This document shows, in pieces, positions 1 to 6,940 of a stretch of 64,000 nucleotides of DNA. Under the pieces are notes generated by a model. The model did no database searches. It was not told the origin of the DNA and saw only the letters and a program-made list of their open reading frames with translations. The stretch's first letter is position 1. Every line of letters starts with the position of its first letter. The position numbers were made by a program, and so were the translations under genes. The stretch lies in NCBI GenBank assembly GCA_009777715.1, contig WRLH01000019.1:1-64000 (forward strand), read 5' to 3'. The DNA comes from Lachnospiraceae bacterium. Its GTDB lineage: Bacteria > Bacillota > Clostridia > Lachnospirales > Lachnospiraceae.

Positions 1-167
1 GTTTAACGACTTCTTCACAAGTTAAACCAAATTTATCAACGATATCAGAGTCGATACTGCTTAAGCATAGCCTAAAAACATTGTCTTCGTTCATGCTAAC
101 TAAGGATTGGTCTTTTGCGCCTAGCAATTTTAAGTAGCCATCAAGTGATAGTTTTTCGGCCATATAA
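1..167 (-). pseudogene. 3' fragment of an rmlD-like sugar-nucleotide reductase gene (runs off the left edge)
   Basis: The minus-strand reading encodes about 54 residues starting MAEKLSLDGYLK and ending TCEEVVK at the window edge. It is the same protein tail as the rmlD-like gene at 6438-6905. The two nucleotide copies, 1-167 and 6463-6629, differ at only three positions. Similarity stops abruptly at 167, so this copy has lost everything upstream of its internal Met. Whether a real stop codon lies to the left cannot be seen. It forms the left border of the first accessory island. Confidence 0.8.
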
Positions 168-354
168 ATTCCCAAAGTAACGTCCACAGTTTGAAAGGTG
201 TTGACTTTAGTGGGGGAAATGGGTGTAAGTAAGTATTGGAAGCGGTAAAAAAATGGTGCAAAAATGAAAGAAATGGGTTGTAAACGCGATGTTAGTGCAT
301 GGCGAACAGACCTTCAGGGCCCGTTTCTCACGGTAAGGTCTGCTTAAAAAGACG
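168..354. other. non-coding spacer between gene fragment and IS30 element
   Basis: No credible gene is present. The stretch holds an 8-bp inverted repeat, CAGACCTT at 307-314 and AAGGTCTG at 335-342, around a GC-rich 20-nt loop. It also holds a TTAGTGGGGGAAATG sequence near 210 that resembles the IS end motif at 355. Confidence 0.4.
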
Positions 355-1662
355 TTAGTGTGGGAAATTATACTTGGCTAACCTTATACATTTAGTTGTT
401 GATGTATGTCATTCAATAAGTAGGCTTGGCGATTGTATAACGTCGGCTGCGGGGATTTTCCGGATTCCCAAAGCCCCGGCGTATTTTTCGCCGTAAGTAA
501 ACACGAATAGCTCAAACGGCGTTTTTCCGTTATAAATCTTTCTTTTCACGCTGTTGATGTGGGAAAAGATTGTGTTTACGGTTTGCTGTGTAAAGCCATC
601 AAACGATTCACCCTTTGGCACGATGTCCCGGAAAAGCGTATGGTTTTTCTCAACCCTTGGTTTTTGGCAGGACTTGTAGGGGTCACAGAAAAACAAACGG
701 GTTTCTTTTTCAGAATCGGCATCGTTTTCGATGGCAAACACGTTAGCAAATTCTCCGCCGTTATCGGTCAATAAAAGCGGGAATATATCACCGAACCGCA
801 AATTTTGGGCAAGAAGCGCGGATTTTAGCGCTGTGATTTTTTCTGCAACCTCGGCGGAAGTTTTATTATCCAATAAAATCCCTGCCATGAAATTGCAAAA
901 AGTAAAATCAAGCGTCAAAATGGCCTTGCCGCCCGTCCGTCCGGTGATTGTGTCCATTTCAACCCAAGAGCTGCTCCCGTTTTCGGCGATGTGGGCAAGA
1001 AAATCTTCATATGCCCTGCCGGCTTTCAATGCCTTTGGGACATACGCGGCAGGCTTAGGCTTTCTCGGCTTGAACTTTACGACCCGCGGAAAGTCAATCG
1101 CACTCACCGACAGATATCCTTTCTGCAAGTGCCGGTATACGGTTGATTGGGCAATGCCAAGCTGGTGGGTTTGTAAAATGTGGTAAAGATGCTGCCCGTT
1201 CTTGATTCCTTTCGCCACGATCCGGTCAACTTCGTAAAATTCCTCTTTGCCAAGCGGAATCCCGCTCCGGGCCTCAACAAGCAGCTCCTCGTATTCAGCT
1301 TGGGCCCTTTTTGCCGCATACAATCGCTTCGGCAAACGGCAAATCCTGCTTTGCTGGCATGGATTGCAAACAAACGGTGCCCTAAGCAGCTTCGGGCAAA
1401 CAGCTTCCTTGTCTTGGCAATGCGCCGTTATGTGGCTCTGCATATGCTTCTTTACTTCCTTTGATACCGTGGTTTGGTCTTTGCCAATCAGCTTCCCGAT
1501 TGCCTTAAACGTCATGCCCTTGTACAAACAGTCCTGTATTTCAGTCCTGTCATTAAGCGTTAAATGCTTTTTTGCGGCAGAATTATTTTCAGTCATGGCT
1601 TGCTCCTTTCGCAAGTAAATTTCCCAGACTTAATTCTACCGCAAAAATCCTTCCCACACTAA
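355..1662. mobile_element. IS30-family insertion sequence
   Basis: One transposase gene fills almost the whole interval. A perfect 12-bp inverted repeat TTAGTGTGGGAA lies at 355-366, with its complement at 1651-1662. A related AATTAAGTCTGGGAA motif is repeated just inside the right end (complement at 1621-1635). The inverted repeats lie a short way outside the gene, as expected for IS30 elements. The exact outer boundaries and target duplication could not be fixed by eye, because the sequence just outside the 12-mers does not match cleanly. Confidence 0.7.
409..1596 (-). CDS. IS30-family transposase
   Basis: A 395-residue DDE transposase that would cut and join the ends of its own element. 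The N-terminus carries the IS30 helix-turn-helix (LTLNDRTEIQDCLYKGMTF, then IGKDQTTVSKEVKKH). The C-terminal half carries the integrase-fold core, with WVEMDTITGR (first Asp), LLTDNGGEFA (second Asp) and EKNHTLFRDIVPKG (catalytic Glu). The frame could begin six codons upstream, but that ATG overlaps the GAAAGGAGC ribosome binding site, so the ATG at 1596 is preferred. Length is slightly above the family's usual 330-390. The frame is intact, so the element may be active. Confidence 0.93.
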   Translation of the reverse strand: MTENNSAAKKHLTLNDRTEIQDCLYKGMTFKAIGKLIGKDQTTVSKEVKKHMQSHITAHCQDKEAVCPKLLRAPFVCNPCQQSRICRLPKRLYAAKRAQAEYEELLVEARSGIPLGKEEFYEVDRIVAKGIKNGQHLYHILQTHQLGIAQSTVYRHLQKGYLSVSAIDFPRVVKFKPRKPKPAAYVPKALKAGRAYEDFLAHIAENGSSSWVEMDTITGRTGGKAILTLDFTFCNFMAGILLDNKTSAEVAEKITALKSALLAQNLRFGDIFPLLLTDNGGEFANVFAIENDADSEKETRLFFCDPYKSCQKPRVEKNHTLFRDIVPKGESFDGFTQQTVNTIFSHINSVKRKIYNGKTPFELFVFTYGEKYAGALGIRKIPAADVIQSPSLLIE

Positions 1663-1909
1663 ATTCCACCCGCCTTTCCACTATGGACGTTACTTTGAGA
1701 ATTTACAAGCGCAAAAAATGCATTGCAATGTCATGGGAGTTTATTGTTAATATTGAATAAGTGTGGTATAATAGAGGGAAGGTTCTTGCTTTGCTCGAGA
1801 AGTTGTTGAATTTACAGCGACTTGTGACGGCGGTGAGAGCCGAGAAGTTACCCGGGGAGCGGGCGAGTTTGAAGGGGAGATTAAGAGGGTTTAGAGGGAT
1901 TGAAAAGTT
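1597..1909. other. IS right end and promoter region of the island genes
   Basis: The first 66 bases are the right end of the IS element. The rest is non-coding apart from a good promoter at 1744-1772. Open frames here lack homology-like features and ribosome binding sites. Confidence 0.5.
1744..1772 (+). promoter_or_regulatory. sigma-A promoter for the island 1 gene run
   Basis: TTGTTA at 1744-1749 and TATAAT at 1767-1772 are 17 bp apart. The -10 is preceded by TGG, giving an extended -10. It points towards the gene at 1910 and could drive the co-directional genes up to 5646. Confidence 0.65.
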
Positions 1910-2260
1910 ATGTTTAATTCATTATCTGCGAATGAAGAAAAAGTATTGCAGTACGTAATCGACAATGAAGAATCGAGAGGTGTCAAAATAGATGTTCAAG
2001 TTGGTGGGTTAGACGAAAATGAATGTCGTGAAATAGTTGAAAATCTTGTCCGCAAAGATTATGTGAGTAATTCAGCTTATGCAAAAGGTGATGGGAATCA
2101 TAAGAGGTGGACTTTAGCTGTAACTCTAAAACACCCTGGCAGAGATTATTTTAACCGGAAAAAGCTATATAAGAAAGAACAAAAGAAATTAACGCACCGT
2201 GAATGGAAAATCGCTATAACAAGCGCACTTGTTGGCGCAATTATCGGATTGATACCTTGA
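1910..2260 (+). CDS. small winged-helix-like protein with a C-terminal membrane helix
   Basis: No family was recognised. The 116-residue product begins with an acidic helical segment of winged-helix type (LSANEEKVLQYVIDNEE, then a DENECREIVENLVRKDY recognition-like helix and a KRWTLAVTL wing). It continues with a basic stretch (FNRKKLYKKEQKK) and ends with one transmembrane helix (WKIAITSALVGAIIGLIP). The basic stretch before the helix predicts a cytoplasmic N-terminus. The ribosome binding site is weak (GAGGG about 12 nt upstream). It is the first gene after the 1744 promoter and is followed by two more small membrane proteins, which suggests one operon of membrane-associated accessory functions. 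The role is unknown. Confidence 0.6.
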   Translation: MFNSLSANEEKVLQYVIDNEESRGVKIDVQVGGLDENECREIVENLVRKDYVSNSAYAKGDGNHKRWTLAVTLKHPGRDYFNRKKLYKKEQKKLTHREWKIAITSALVGAIIGLIP

Positions 2261-2282
2261 GTTCATTCATTAATTACCGGAC

Positions 2283-2329
2283 GATGTTAATGGAGAAATT
2301 AAGAAAGTTTTGGAGGGGTTGATATGAAT
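2283..2329 (+). repeat. imperfect 47-bp direct repeat, copy 1
   Basis: Matches 3114-3160 at about 39 of 47 positions. Both copies end in the ribosome binding site and start codon of the next gene. Read in frame, copy 1 encodes DVNGEIKKVLEGLI and copy 2 encodes DVNREIKEILEELK, with differences that largely keep the protein similar. Both are therefore probably the 3' end of the same decayed gene. Confidence 0.7.
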
Positions 2330-3043
2330 CAGAAATATATATCTATTTCAAGAGGTTTTTTTCTCTCGTTTTTATTCATTGCAATTTTCTCGTTTTTCAA
2401 GAAGGATATTATCTTTGACGGAATGGCACAAGTTGCTACAGTAGCTGTTTTACCTTTTGCAATTGTTAATATAATCTATTCAAAATATGAGAGTGTTTTC
2501 GGTAAATGCGAAAATAAAATTGAAATACTTAATGAGCAAGTGGGACGTATAGACCATATCATTAACGCTCAAGAACGATATTTAAATTGGATTGAAGATT
2601 TTAAAGAAGATATGACTATTAATGACGATGGTACGACTCGCGCTGAATTCTATAACAAGCAAAAGAAAATTTTGGAAGATTATTCGACAACATACGAGAA
2701 ATTGAATCTTGAACGTATTTTTTATACTAATATTAAGTCAAATATTTTAAAAAACAAATTGTTATCTTGGAATTATAGCATATTTTTTGCAATTTTAATC
2801 GTAGGTTTGCTTTTGTCGAGTATATTAGCACCATGTTTGAGTGTAATTCCACTGCCAACCTTATCTTTTCTTGCGCTAACAATTTCAATGTTTGACATAC
2901 TATTTAGAGAACATTTTGCCGAAAAAAAGTTACACAATTTTTTTAAACTTGAACAAAAAAAAGAAGAAGAGAAAGAAGAAACGTACAACGAAAAAGAGCA
3001 AGAAAAAGAAATTATAAAACAGGAGAACCCCACCCATGAATAA
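2324..3043 (+). CDS. membrane protein with coiled-coil middle and charged C-terminal tail
   Basis: A 239-residue protein of no recognised family. Two hydrophobic segments near residues 9-26 and 33-53 are followed by a long charged helical stretch (about 55-150) with coiled-coil character. Two further membrane segments lie near 150-170 and 175-190. The tail is strongly Lys/Glu-rich (KKEEEKEETYNEKEQEKE). An excellent ribosome binding site (TGGAGGGGTTGAT) fixes the ATG at 2324. Its stop overlaps the next small frame at 3036. It probably acts as a membrane-anchored partner in the accessory gene run; nothing in the sequence points to a catalytic activity. Confidence 0.7.
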   Translation: MNQKYISISRGFFLSFLFIAIFSFFKKDIIFDGMAQVATVAVLPFAIVNIIYSKYESVFGKCENKIEILNEQVGRIDHIINAQERYLNWIEDFKEDMTINDDGTTRAEFYNKQKKILEDYSTTYEKLNLERIFYTNIKSNILKNKLLSWNYSIFFAILIVGLLLSSILAPCLSVIPLPTLSFLALTISMFDILFREHFAEKKLHNFFKLEQKKEEEKEETYNEKEQEKEIIKQENPTHE

Positions 3044-3158
3044 ACTACCTAAAGAAATCTTCAGCTCTCCCGCAAACTACCACGCCAAACTATTGCCGTC
3101 TGCCGTCAAGGGCGATGTTAATAGAGAGATAAAGGAAATTTTGGAGGAGTTGAAGTGA
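3036..3158 (+). pseudogene. relic of a type III methyltransferase N-terminus (40-codon frame)
   Basis: A short frame starting ATGAATAAACTACC behind AGGAGAA encodes MNKLPKEIFSSPANYHAKLL, then PSAVKGDVNREIKEILEELK. Its first half matches the frame at 3674 (NKLP.EIF..PA...AKL..PSAVK). That pattern is the usual start of type III Mod adenine methyltransferases (LFPSAVKDG). No methyltransferase domain follows. It overlaps the previous gene by 8 bp, and its stop TGA overlaps the GTG start of the next gene. It may still be translated as a leader peptide coupling the two genes, but its sequence origin looks like gene debris. Confidence 0.6.
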
Positions 3159-3160
3159 AT
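3114..3160 (+). repeat. imperfect 47-bp direct repeat, copy 2
   Basis: Second copy of the 2283-2329 repeat, about 83 percent identical. It contains the GGAGG ribosome binding site and the GTG start of the gene at 3155. Here it is fused in frame to the methyltransferase relic at 3036. Confidence 0.7.
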
Positions 3161-3673
3161 ATCGATAAGATTGTAGATTTAATAAAAATATTTTTAGAGA
3201 AGCATCTTACAACAACTATCGTTTCTGTGGCGATTGCAATTTTGGTTGTAGCGCTTTTCCCAGCTGAATATTTGATTGAGCGAATTGAGAATATAGCTAT
3301 TGGCATCTTGTTCTTCTGCGTTTCTTTCGTAATGATAAAATTATTAAATTATGCAATCAGATTAATAGGGAACAAACGTAGACAAAACCGTTCGTTAGAA
3401 AAACTCACCGATAAGGAGAAAATATTTTTAACCAAATTCATTTCAAGGGGCGAACAAGCTGTGTACTGCTATGAAGGAAATTATGAAAGTTACAAAGAAA
3501 TGCTATTGTTAAAAGAAAAGAATATCGTAAGAATGACAGACGATGAAAGTGTTAATAAATATGGATTTATCCAACAATGGGCATTTGATGAGTTGATTAA
3601 AAAACCCCAATTGTTAGAAATTAAAAACGGAGTAAATAACGGAAATTCTGAAAATACGTCGGAGGAAAAATAA
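3155..3673 (+). CDS. SieB-like superinfection-exclusion family membrane protein
   Basis: A 172-residue protein with two membrane helices near residues 19-38 and 45-65, followed by a cytoplasmic domain. That domain begins LTDKEKIFLTKFISRG and continues EQAVYCYEGNYESYKEM and LLLKEKNIVRM. This layout, and the LT..EK..L..FI pattern after the helices, is that of the SieB superinfection-exclusion family. Members block phage development at the membrane in some hosts; that is family knowledge, not shown here. The start is GTG, supported by TTGGAGGAGTTGAA. It sits between the coiled-coil membrane protein and the Septu-like pair. Confidence 0.62.
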   Translation: MNIDKIVDLIKIFLEKHLTTTIVSVAIAILVVALFPAEYLIERIENIAIGILFFCVSFVMIKLLNYAIRLIGNKRRQNRSLEKLTDKEKIFLTKFISRGEQAVYCYEGNYESYKEMLLLKEKNIVRMTDDESVNKYGFIQQWAFDELIKKPQLLEIKNGVNNGNSENTSEEK

Positions 3674-3867
3674 ATGTCTAACCACAATAAACTACCACAA
3701 GAAATCTTCAACGCCCCCGCAGACTCCCTCGCCAAACTCGCAGCCTTATTCCCGTCTGCCGTCAAGGACGGGCAACTCGACATCGCCGCCTCCGCGAGGA
3801 ACTCGGCGAATTCGAGGAAGTCGGCACAGAACGCTACGAACTCACATGGGCAGCAGTAAAACAATAA
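3674..3867 (+). pseudogene. frameshifted N-terminal remnant of a type III restriction-modification Mod gene
   Basis: The first frame encodes MSNHNKLPQEIFNAPADSL, then AKLAALFPSAVKDGQLDIA. At the GCCGCCTCC run near 3785-3793 a single missing C shifts the frame. The continuation LREELGEFEEVGTERYELTW appears in the next frame and ends at TAA 3865-3867. Joined, this is the conserved first 65 or so residues of type III Mod proteins (LFPSAVKDG...LREELGE...ERYELTW). The rest of the methyltransferase and the Res partner are absent. Without this correction the frame reads as a meaningless 61-residue peptide. Confidence 0.75.
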
Positions 3868-3926
3868 CGAATCACGGAGATGTCGTGTAAGTAATAATCA
3901 CTAAAATTAAGAAAAGGAGCTATAAA

Positions 3927-5009
3927 ATGCAAAGCATATTTATAACCAAAATTGATATTAAAAAGGTACGACATTTAGAGAATGTCAAAATTGCCCTGTC
4001 GGAAAATGCCCGTAAGCATCTCATTCTTACGGGCAAAAACGGAAGCGGTAAAACGAGTGTATTAGAGTCTTTAAAGAAGTTAACGCAAGTTTATTGGCGA
4101 ACATTTAAAGACGAACACATATCCATATCCCTTTCCAAAAACACAGGAAATTCTCCGGAAATCATGTTCGCATATATTTCTTCGGTTCGCAATAAATTAA
4201 TTGTACCAAAATCCATTGAACTATTTGAATTAGAGGATAAAAGCGGAATAAACCAAAATGCAAGCAAGGATTTCCTTAGATATATACTAAGCTTGGATTA
4301 TCAGCTTTATGGTGCTAAGACCGACAATAATTCTAAACTTGAAGCGAATCTTAAAAAGTGGTTTGGAAATTTTGAAACCTCTCTGAAAGAGATATATGAT
4401 TGCAATGAATTGAAATTAAAACGCGACACGAAGAACCTCACTTTCAAGATTGACTTGCCAGGGCGTGAGCCTTTTGGTTTACACGAAATGGCAGACGGTT
4501 ATGCTGCTTTTCTTGATATATATATGGAATTATTAATGCGTTTTGAAGATGCTGATGCTGTAGTAAACTATGAACAATCAGCTATAGTAATGATTGACGA
4601 ACTCGAAACACATCTTCATGTAGAATTGCAAAAGAGAGCATTGCCATTCCTGACAAGATTGTTCCCGAATGTGCAGTTTATCATTGCCACACACTCACCG
4701 TTCGTGATGACTTCATTAGAAAACGCAGTTGTTTATGATTTGGAGAAACATGAGTATCTTGAAAAACCAAGTTTCTATTCATACGAAACTGTAGTTGAAT
4801 CTTTTCTTGATACGAGTATGTACTCTAATGAGTTGAAAAATTACTTCGCTCGATACAAAGAGCTGTGCCTAAAAGAGCGTACTCCAAAAGAAAACGATGA
4901 GTTTTTAAGAGCCAAAGCGGAGTTGGAAATCCGTTCCATTCCCTCAACAGAGCTGTATATTGCATTTCATAATCTCGAAAAGCAAAGAAAGGCGGCTAAG
5001 AATGGTTAG
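3927..5009 (+). CDS. Septu PtuA-like AAA ATPase
   Basis: A 360-residue SMC/OLD-like ATPase. Walker A is GKNGSGKTS at residues 36-44. The Walker B region is AIVMIDELETHLH near residue 220, and the H-loop IIATHSPFVMTS follows about 30 residues later. No TOPRIM domain follows, which separates it from OLD and GajA nucleases. The next gene is an HNH nuclease overlapping by 8 bp, which is the layout of Septu PtuA-PtuB. In that family the ATPase assembles with the nuclease and controls its activity after phage infection. AAAAGGAGCTATAAA precedes the ATG. No reverse transcriptase is present, so this is not a retron of the Ec78 type. Confidence 0.8.
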   Translation: MQSIFITKIDIKKVRHLENVKIALSENARKHLILTGKNGSGKTSVLESLKKLTQVYWRTFKDEHISISLSKNTGNSPEIMFAYISSVRNKLIVPKSIELFELEDKSGINQNASKDFLRYILSLDYQLYGAKTDNNSKLEANLKKWFGNFETSLKEIYDCNELKLKRDTKNLTFKIDLPGREPFGLHEMADGYAAFLDIYMELLMRFEDADAVVNYEQSAIVMIDELETHLHVELQKRALPFLTRLFPNVQFIIATHSPFVMTSLENAVVYDLEKHEYLEKPSFYSYETVVESFLDTSMYSNELKNYFARYKELCLKERTPKENDEFLRAKAELEIRSIPSTELYIAFHNLEKQRKAAKNG

Positions 5010-5646
5010 TTTGTGCAAAAGCCCTTTACCTGAGGGTACGGTCATAAAATCTGAATCCGATTATCGCACGGGGGAAATTCTAAAGATTTTAACCACCGAC
5101 TGTCACGATAAATGCTATATTTGCGAAGACAAGACTACTTCCATAAACGTGGAACACATAGTTCCTCATCGTAGCGACCCTGTCTTAAAATTCGATTGGA
5201 ACAATCTTTTTATAGCTTGCGGTCATTGCAACAACATAAAACATGAGAAATATGATGCTATTTTAGATCCTACCAAATGCGAACCGGAGGAACATATCGC
5301 TTTGTCGATAGATGTCGGTGATGAAATGATAGACCGTGTAAAAGTTGAATCCCTCAAAACCGATGAAGATACATTACTAACGGCAAAACTGCTCGATATT
5401 GTTTATAACGGCGGTTCAACTGACATAAAAGAAATCGAGTGCGCAAATCTACGCAATTCTCACTTGGTGCCTAATATTCGCCTTTTCAAGCAGTACATAA
5501 AGAATCATCTTGAAGAACCTGACTTGGGCTATGACGATATAATAAGAGTTGAAATTAAGCGCTCGTCTGCTTTTGCGGCGTTTAAGAGAAAAATTGTGCG
5601 TGATGACCCAGAATTGTCGGTGGCTTTTGCGAGTGCTTTGATGTAA
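5002..5646 (+). CDS. Septu PtuB-like HNH endonuclease
   Basis: A 214-residue nuclease. The zinc-binding HNH core has C38-x2-C41 (CYIC), then INVEHIVPHRSDP with the catalytic-type His, then FDWNNLFIACGHCNNIK carrying the Asn and C73-x2-C76, and ILDP. This C..C / VEH / NWNNL..AC..CN order is typical of PtuB. The frame extends 14 codons upstream without an ATG. The ATG at 5002 with GAAAGG upstream is chosen, giving an 8-bp overlap with the ATPase and hence translational coupling. It is the probable DNA- or tRNA-cutting effector; the substrate cannot be told from sequence. Confidence 0.82.
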   Translation: MVSLCKSPLPEGTVIKSESDYRTGEILKILTTDCHDKCYICEDKTTSINVEHIVPHRSDPVLKFDWNNLFIACGHCNNIKHEKYDAILDPTKCEPEEHIALSIDVGDEMIDRVKVESLKTDEDTLLTAKLLDIVYNGGSTDIKEIECANLRNSHLVPNIRLFKQYIKNHLEEPDLGYDDIIRVEIKRSSAFAAFKRKIVRDDPELSVAFASALM

Positions 5647-5657
5647 GACAAAAATCT

Positions 5658-5684
5658 ACAGAGTGTCCAAAATGAACACTCTGT
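5658..5684 (+). terminator. hairpin after the HNH gene
   Basis: ACAGAGTGT and ACACTCTGT form a perfect 9-bp stem with a 9-nt loop, 12 bp after the HNH stop. There is no clear T run (TAAAACCC follows), so it is a weak intrinsic terminator or an mRNA-stabilising hairpin. Confidence 0.5.
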
Positions 5685-5712
5685 AAAACCCGATATTTCA
5701 AAGAAAACAAAA

Positions 5713-5731
5713 CCGCCGATATAATCGGCGG
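5713..5731 (-). terminator. GC-rich hairpin with T-rich tail on the minus strand
   Basis: CCGCCGAT and ATCGGCGG form an 8-bp stem around a 3-nt loop. On the minus strand it is followed by TTTTGTTTTCTTTG, as in an intrinsic terminator. No minus-strand gene lies immediately to its right, so it may be left over from a lost gene. Confidence 0.5.
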
Positions 5732-5778
5732 CAGTATAGGAACAATACAAGCGTTATAAAAAGTTTATTTGCTTATAT

Positions 5779-5820
5779 TTTAGCGACTGTTTAGCGACTA
5801 TTCATATTAAAAGTCGCTGA
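5779..5820. repeat. TTTAGCGACT direct repeats plus inverted partner
   Basis: TTTAGCGACT occurs at 5779-5788 and 5790-5799, and a near-inverted AGTCGCTGA at 5812-5820. Such clustered short repeats resemble recombinase arm sites, but no integrase gene is present in the window. Confidence 0.45.
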
Positions 5821-5928
5821 ATTATACCGAAATACAGAAAAGATAAATAATGCGCTTTAACAAAGATTACATGAAAATTTAAATTATAATAAAAAATGCG
5901 TTACAGCAGTTTCACTGTCGATTGGAAA

Positions 5929-5964
5929 GGCATGGTTAATTAGAATGGCATGGTTAATTAGAAT
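5929..5964 (+). repeat. exact 18-bp tandem duplication at the DUF3788 start
   Basis: GGCATGGTTAATTAGAAT occurs twice in direct succession. The second copy adds an in-frame MAWLIR extension in front of the family-typical MERPTKSYEE start. It also moves the GGAAAGG at 5924-5930 further away. Confidence 0.85.
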
Positions 5965-6469
5965 GGAAAGACCAACGAAATCTTATGAGGAAGTCCGTTT
6001 AATGCTTGGGGCTGCAAGTCCTGCATGGGAAAGGCTGCTAGGGCATATCCGATATTATTATGTCATGGACGAAAAATGGGCGGAAGGCAAGCCAACACAC
6101 AAACACTACAATAATTTATTTATACGCCGCAGCGGTAAATCATTTATTGGTTTGAGTCTCCGTGATGGTTATTTTATGGCAACGGTCACACTCGGTAAAG
6201 ACGAACAAGAAAAGTTTGGCGAACAGCGGGATATTTTTTCCGAAGCAGTAGTTAAGCAATTCGATGAGGCCGAAGCCTTGCATGACGGTAAGTGGCTTGG
6301 TTTTACGGTTCGTGACGAATTGTTTATAGAAGATATTATCAACTTGCTTAGAATTAAACGCAAACCCAATCGCAAGATTTTGCCAGAAAATTCAGTAAAA
6401 TGCGGCTGCCTTGATATAGGGCTGTCACATGAAGAGATTACGAATCGCCTTTGCGGCACAAGCGTTTAA
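5945..6469 (+). CDS. DUF3788 family protein
   Basis: A 174-residue protein. The block HIRYYYVMDEKWAEGK, then LFIRRSGKSFIGLSLRDGYF, AEALHDGKWLGFTVRD and LLRIKRKPNR, is the signature of the DUF3788 family. Function is unknown; members are small soluble proteins common in Clostridia and Bacteroidota. The most family-like start is the seventh residue (ATG at 5963). The upstream ATG at 5945 exists only because of the 18-bp duplication. The stop codon lies in the first bases of the 167-bp repeat, so the end of this protein is set by the island junction. Confidence 0.75.
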   Translation: MAWLIRMERPTKSYEEVRLMLGAASPAWERLLGHIRYYYVMDEKWAEGKPTHKHYNNLFIRRSGKSFIGLSLRDGYFMATVTLGKDEQEKFGEQRDIFSEAVVKQFDEAEALHDGKWLGFTVRDELFIEDIINLLRIKRKPNRKILPENSVKCGCLDIGLSHEEITNRLCGTSV

Positions 6470-6905
6470 CGACTTCTTCACAAGTTAAACCAAATTTATC
6501 AACGATATCAGAGTCGATACTGCTTAAGCATAGCCTAAAAACATTGTCTTCGTTCATGCTAACTAAGGATTGGTCTTTTGCGCCTAGCAAATTTAAGTAA
6601 CCTTCAAGTGATAGTTTTTCGGCCATATATGTACCAGTTTTTCCATAATTAGATATTAATAGTTTCGTAAAAGCGTTAGTAGCCATAAAATCAATGCTTG
6701 TTAAATGCAGAATCCCTCTTTTATTTTTCTCAATGCAATACGATATTGCATTTGCTACATTTACAGCCGTATTAAAGCCCATGACAATATTGGAATAAAT
6801 TTTATTGCTTTCTGCATTTTTTATTTCGCTTAAGATATCCTTTGGTGAAAGAACTTTTGATAAGCGTATTATTAACAGCCTGTCAGCCAAAAGGCTTTTA
6901 AGCAA
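6438..6905 (-). pseudogene. N-terminally truncated RmlD-like (dTDP-4-dehydrorhamnose reductase family) gene
   Basis: The 155-residue frame matches the C-terminal half of RmlD-type SDR reductases. It has LLIIRLSKVLSP, then FNTAVNVANAISYCIEKNKR and GILHLTSIDFMATNAFTKLL, the substrate-domain pattern, and SSIDSDIVDKFGL near the end. Family members are about 285 residues. The Rossmann cofactor half is missing, and a stop codon lies six codons upstream of the TTG that opens the frame. The last residues (RLCRKGDS) are read through the junction at 6463 into the DUF3788 gene. It is probably non-functional. Confidence 0.7.
6463..6629. repeat. right copy of the 167-bp repeat bounding island 1
   Basis: 164 of 167 bases are identical to 1-167, in the same orientation. 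It covers the 3' part of the rmlD-like gene. Together the two copies frame the whole IS30 to DUF3788 segment. Confidence 0.9.
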
Positions 6906-6940
6906 CTGCTCACATGAATATTATATCCTCGCTACTTTCC

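Larger units (their letters stand above)
5647..5944. other. gene-free stretch with hairpins and short repeats
   Basis: About 300 bp without a gene. It holds a hairpin just after the HNH stop, a minus-strand terminator-like hairpin, two TTTAGCGACT direct repeats with an inverted partner, and an 18-bp duplication at its right end. These are listed separately. Confidence 0.6.

Noticed and set aside
731-1186. Plus-strand frames of up to 151 codons inside the transposase gene
   Set aside because: Antisense shadows of a clearly recognisable IS30 transposase.
1761-1958. 65-codon plus-strand frame
   Set aside because: No ribosome binding site, basic low-complexity composition, and it begins within the promoter -10 region of the real gene run.
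3927-5646. Retron of the Ec78 type (reverse transcriptase plus PtuAB)
   Set aside because: No reverse transcriptase motif (YADD) or msr-msd-like structure was seen upstream, and the genes there are membrane proteins.
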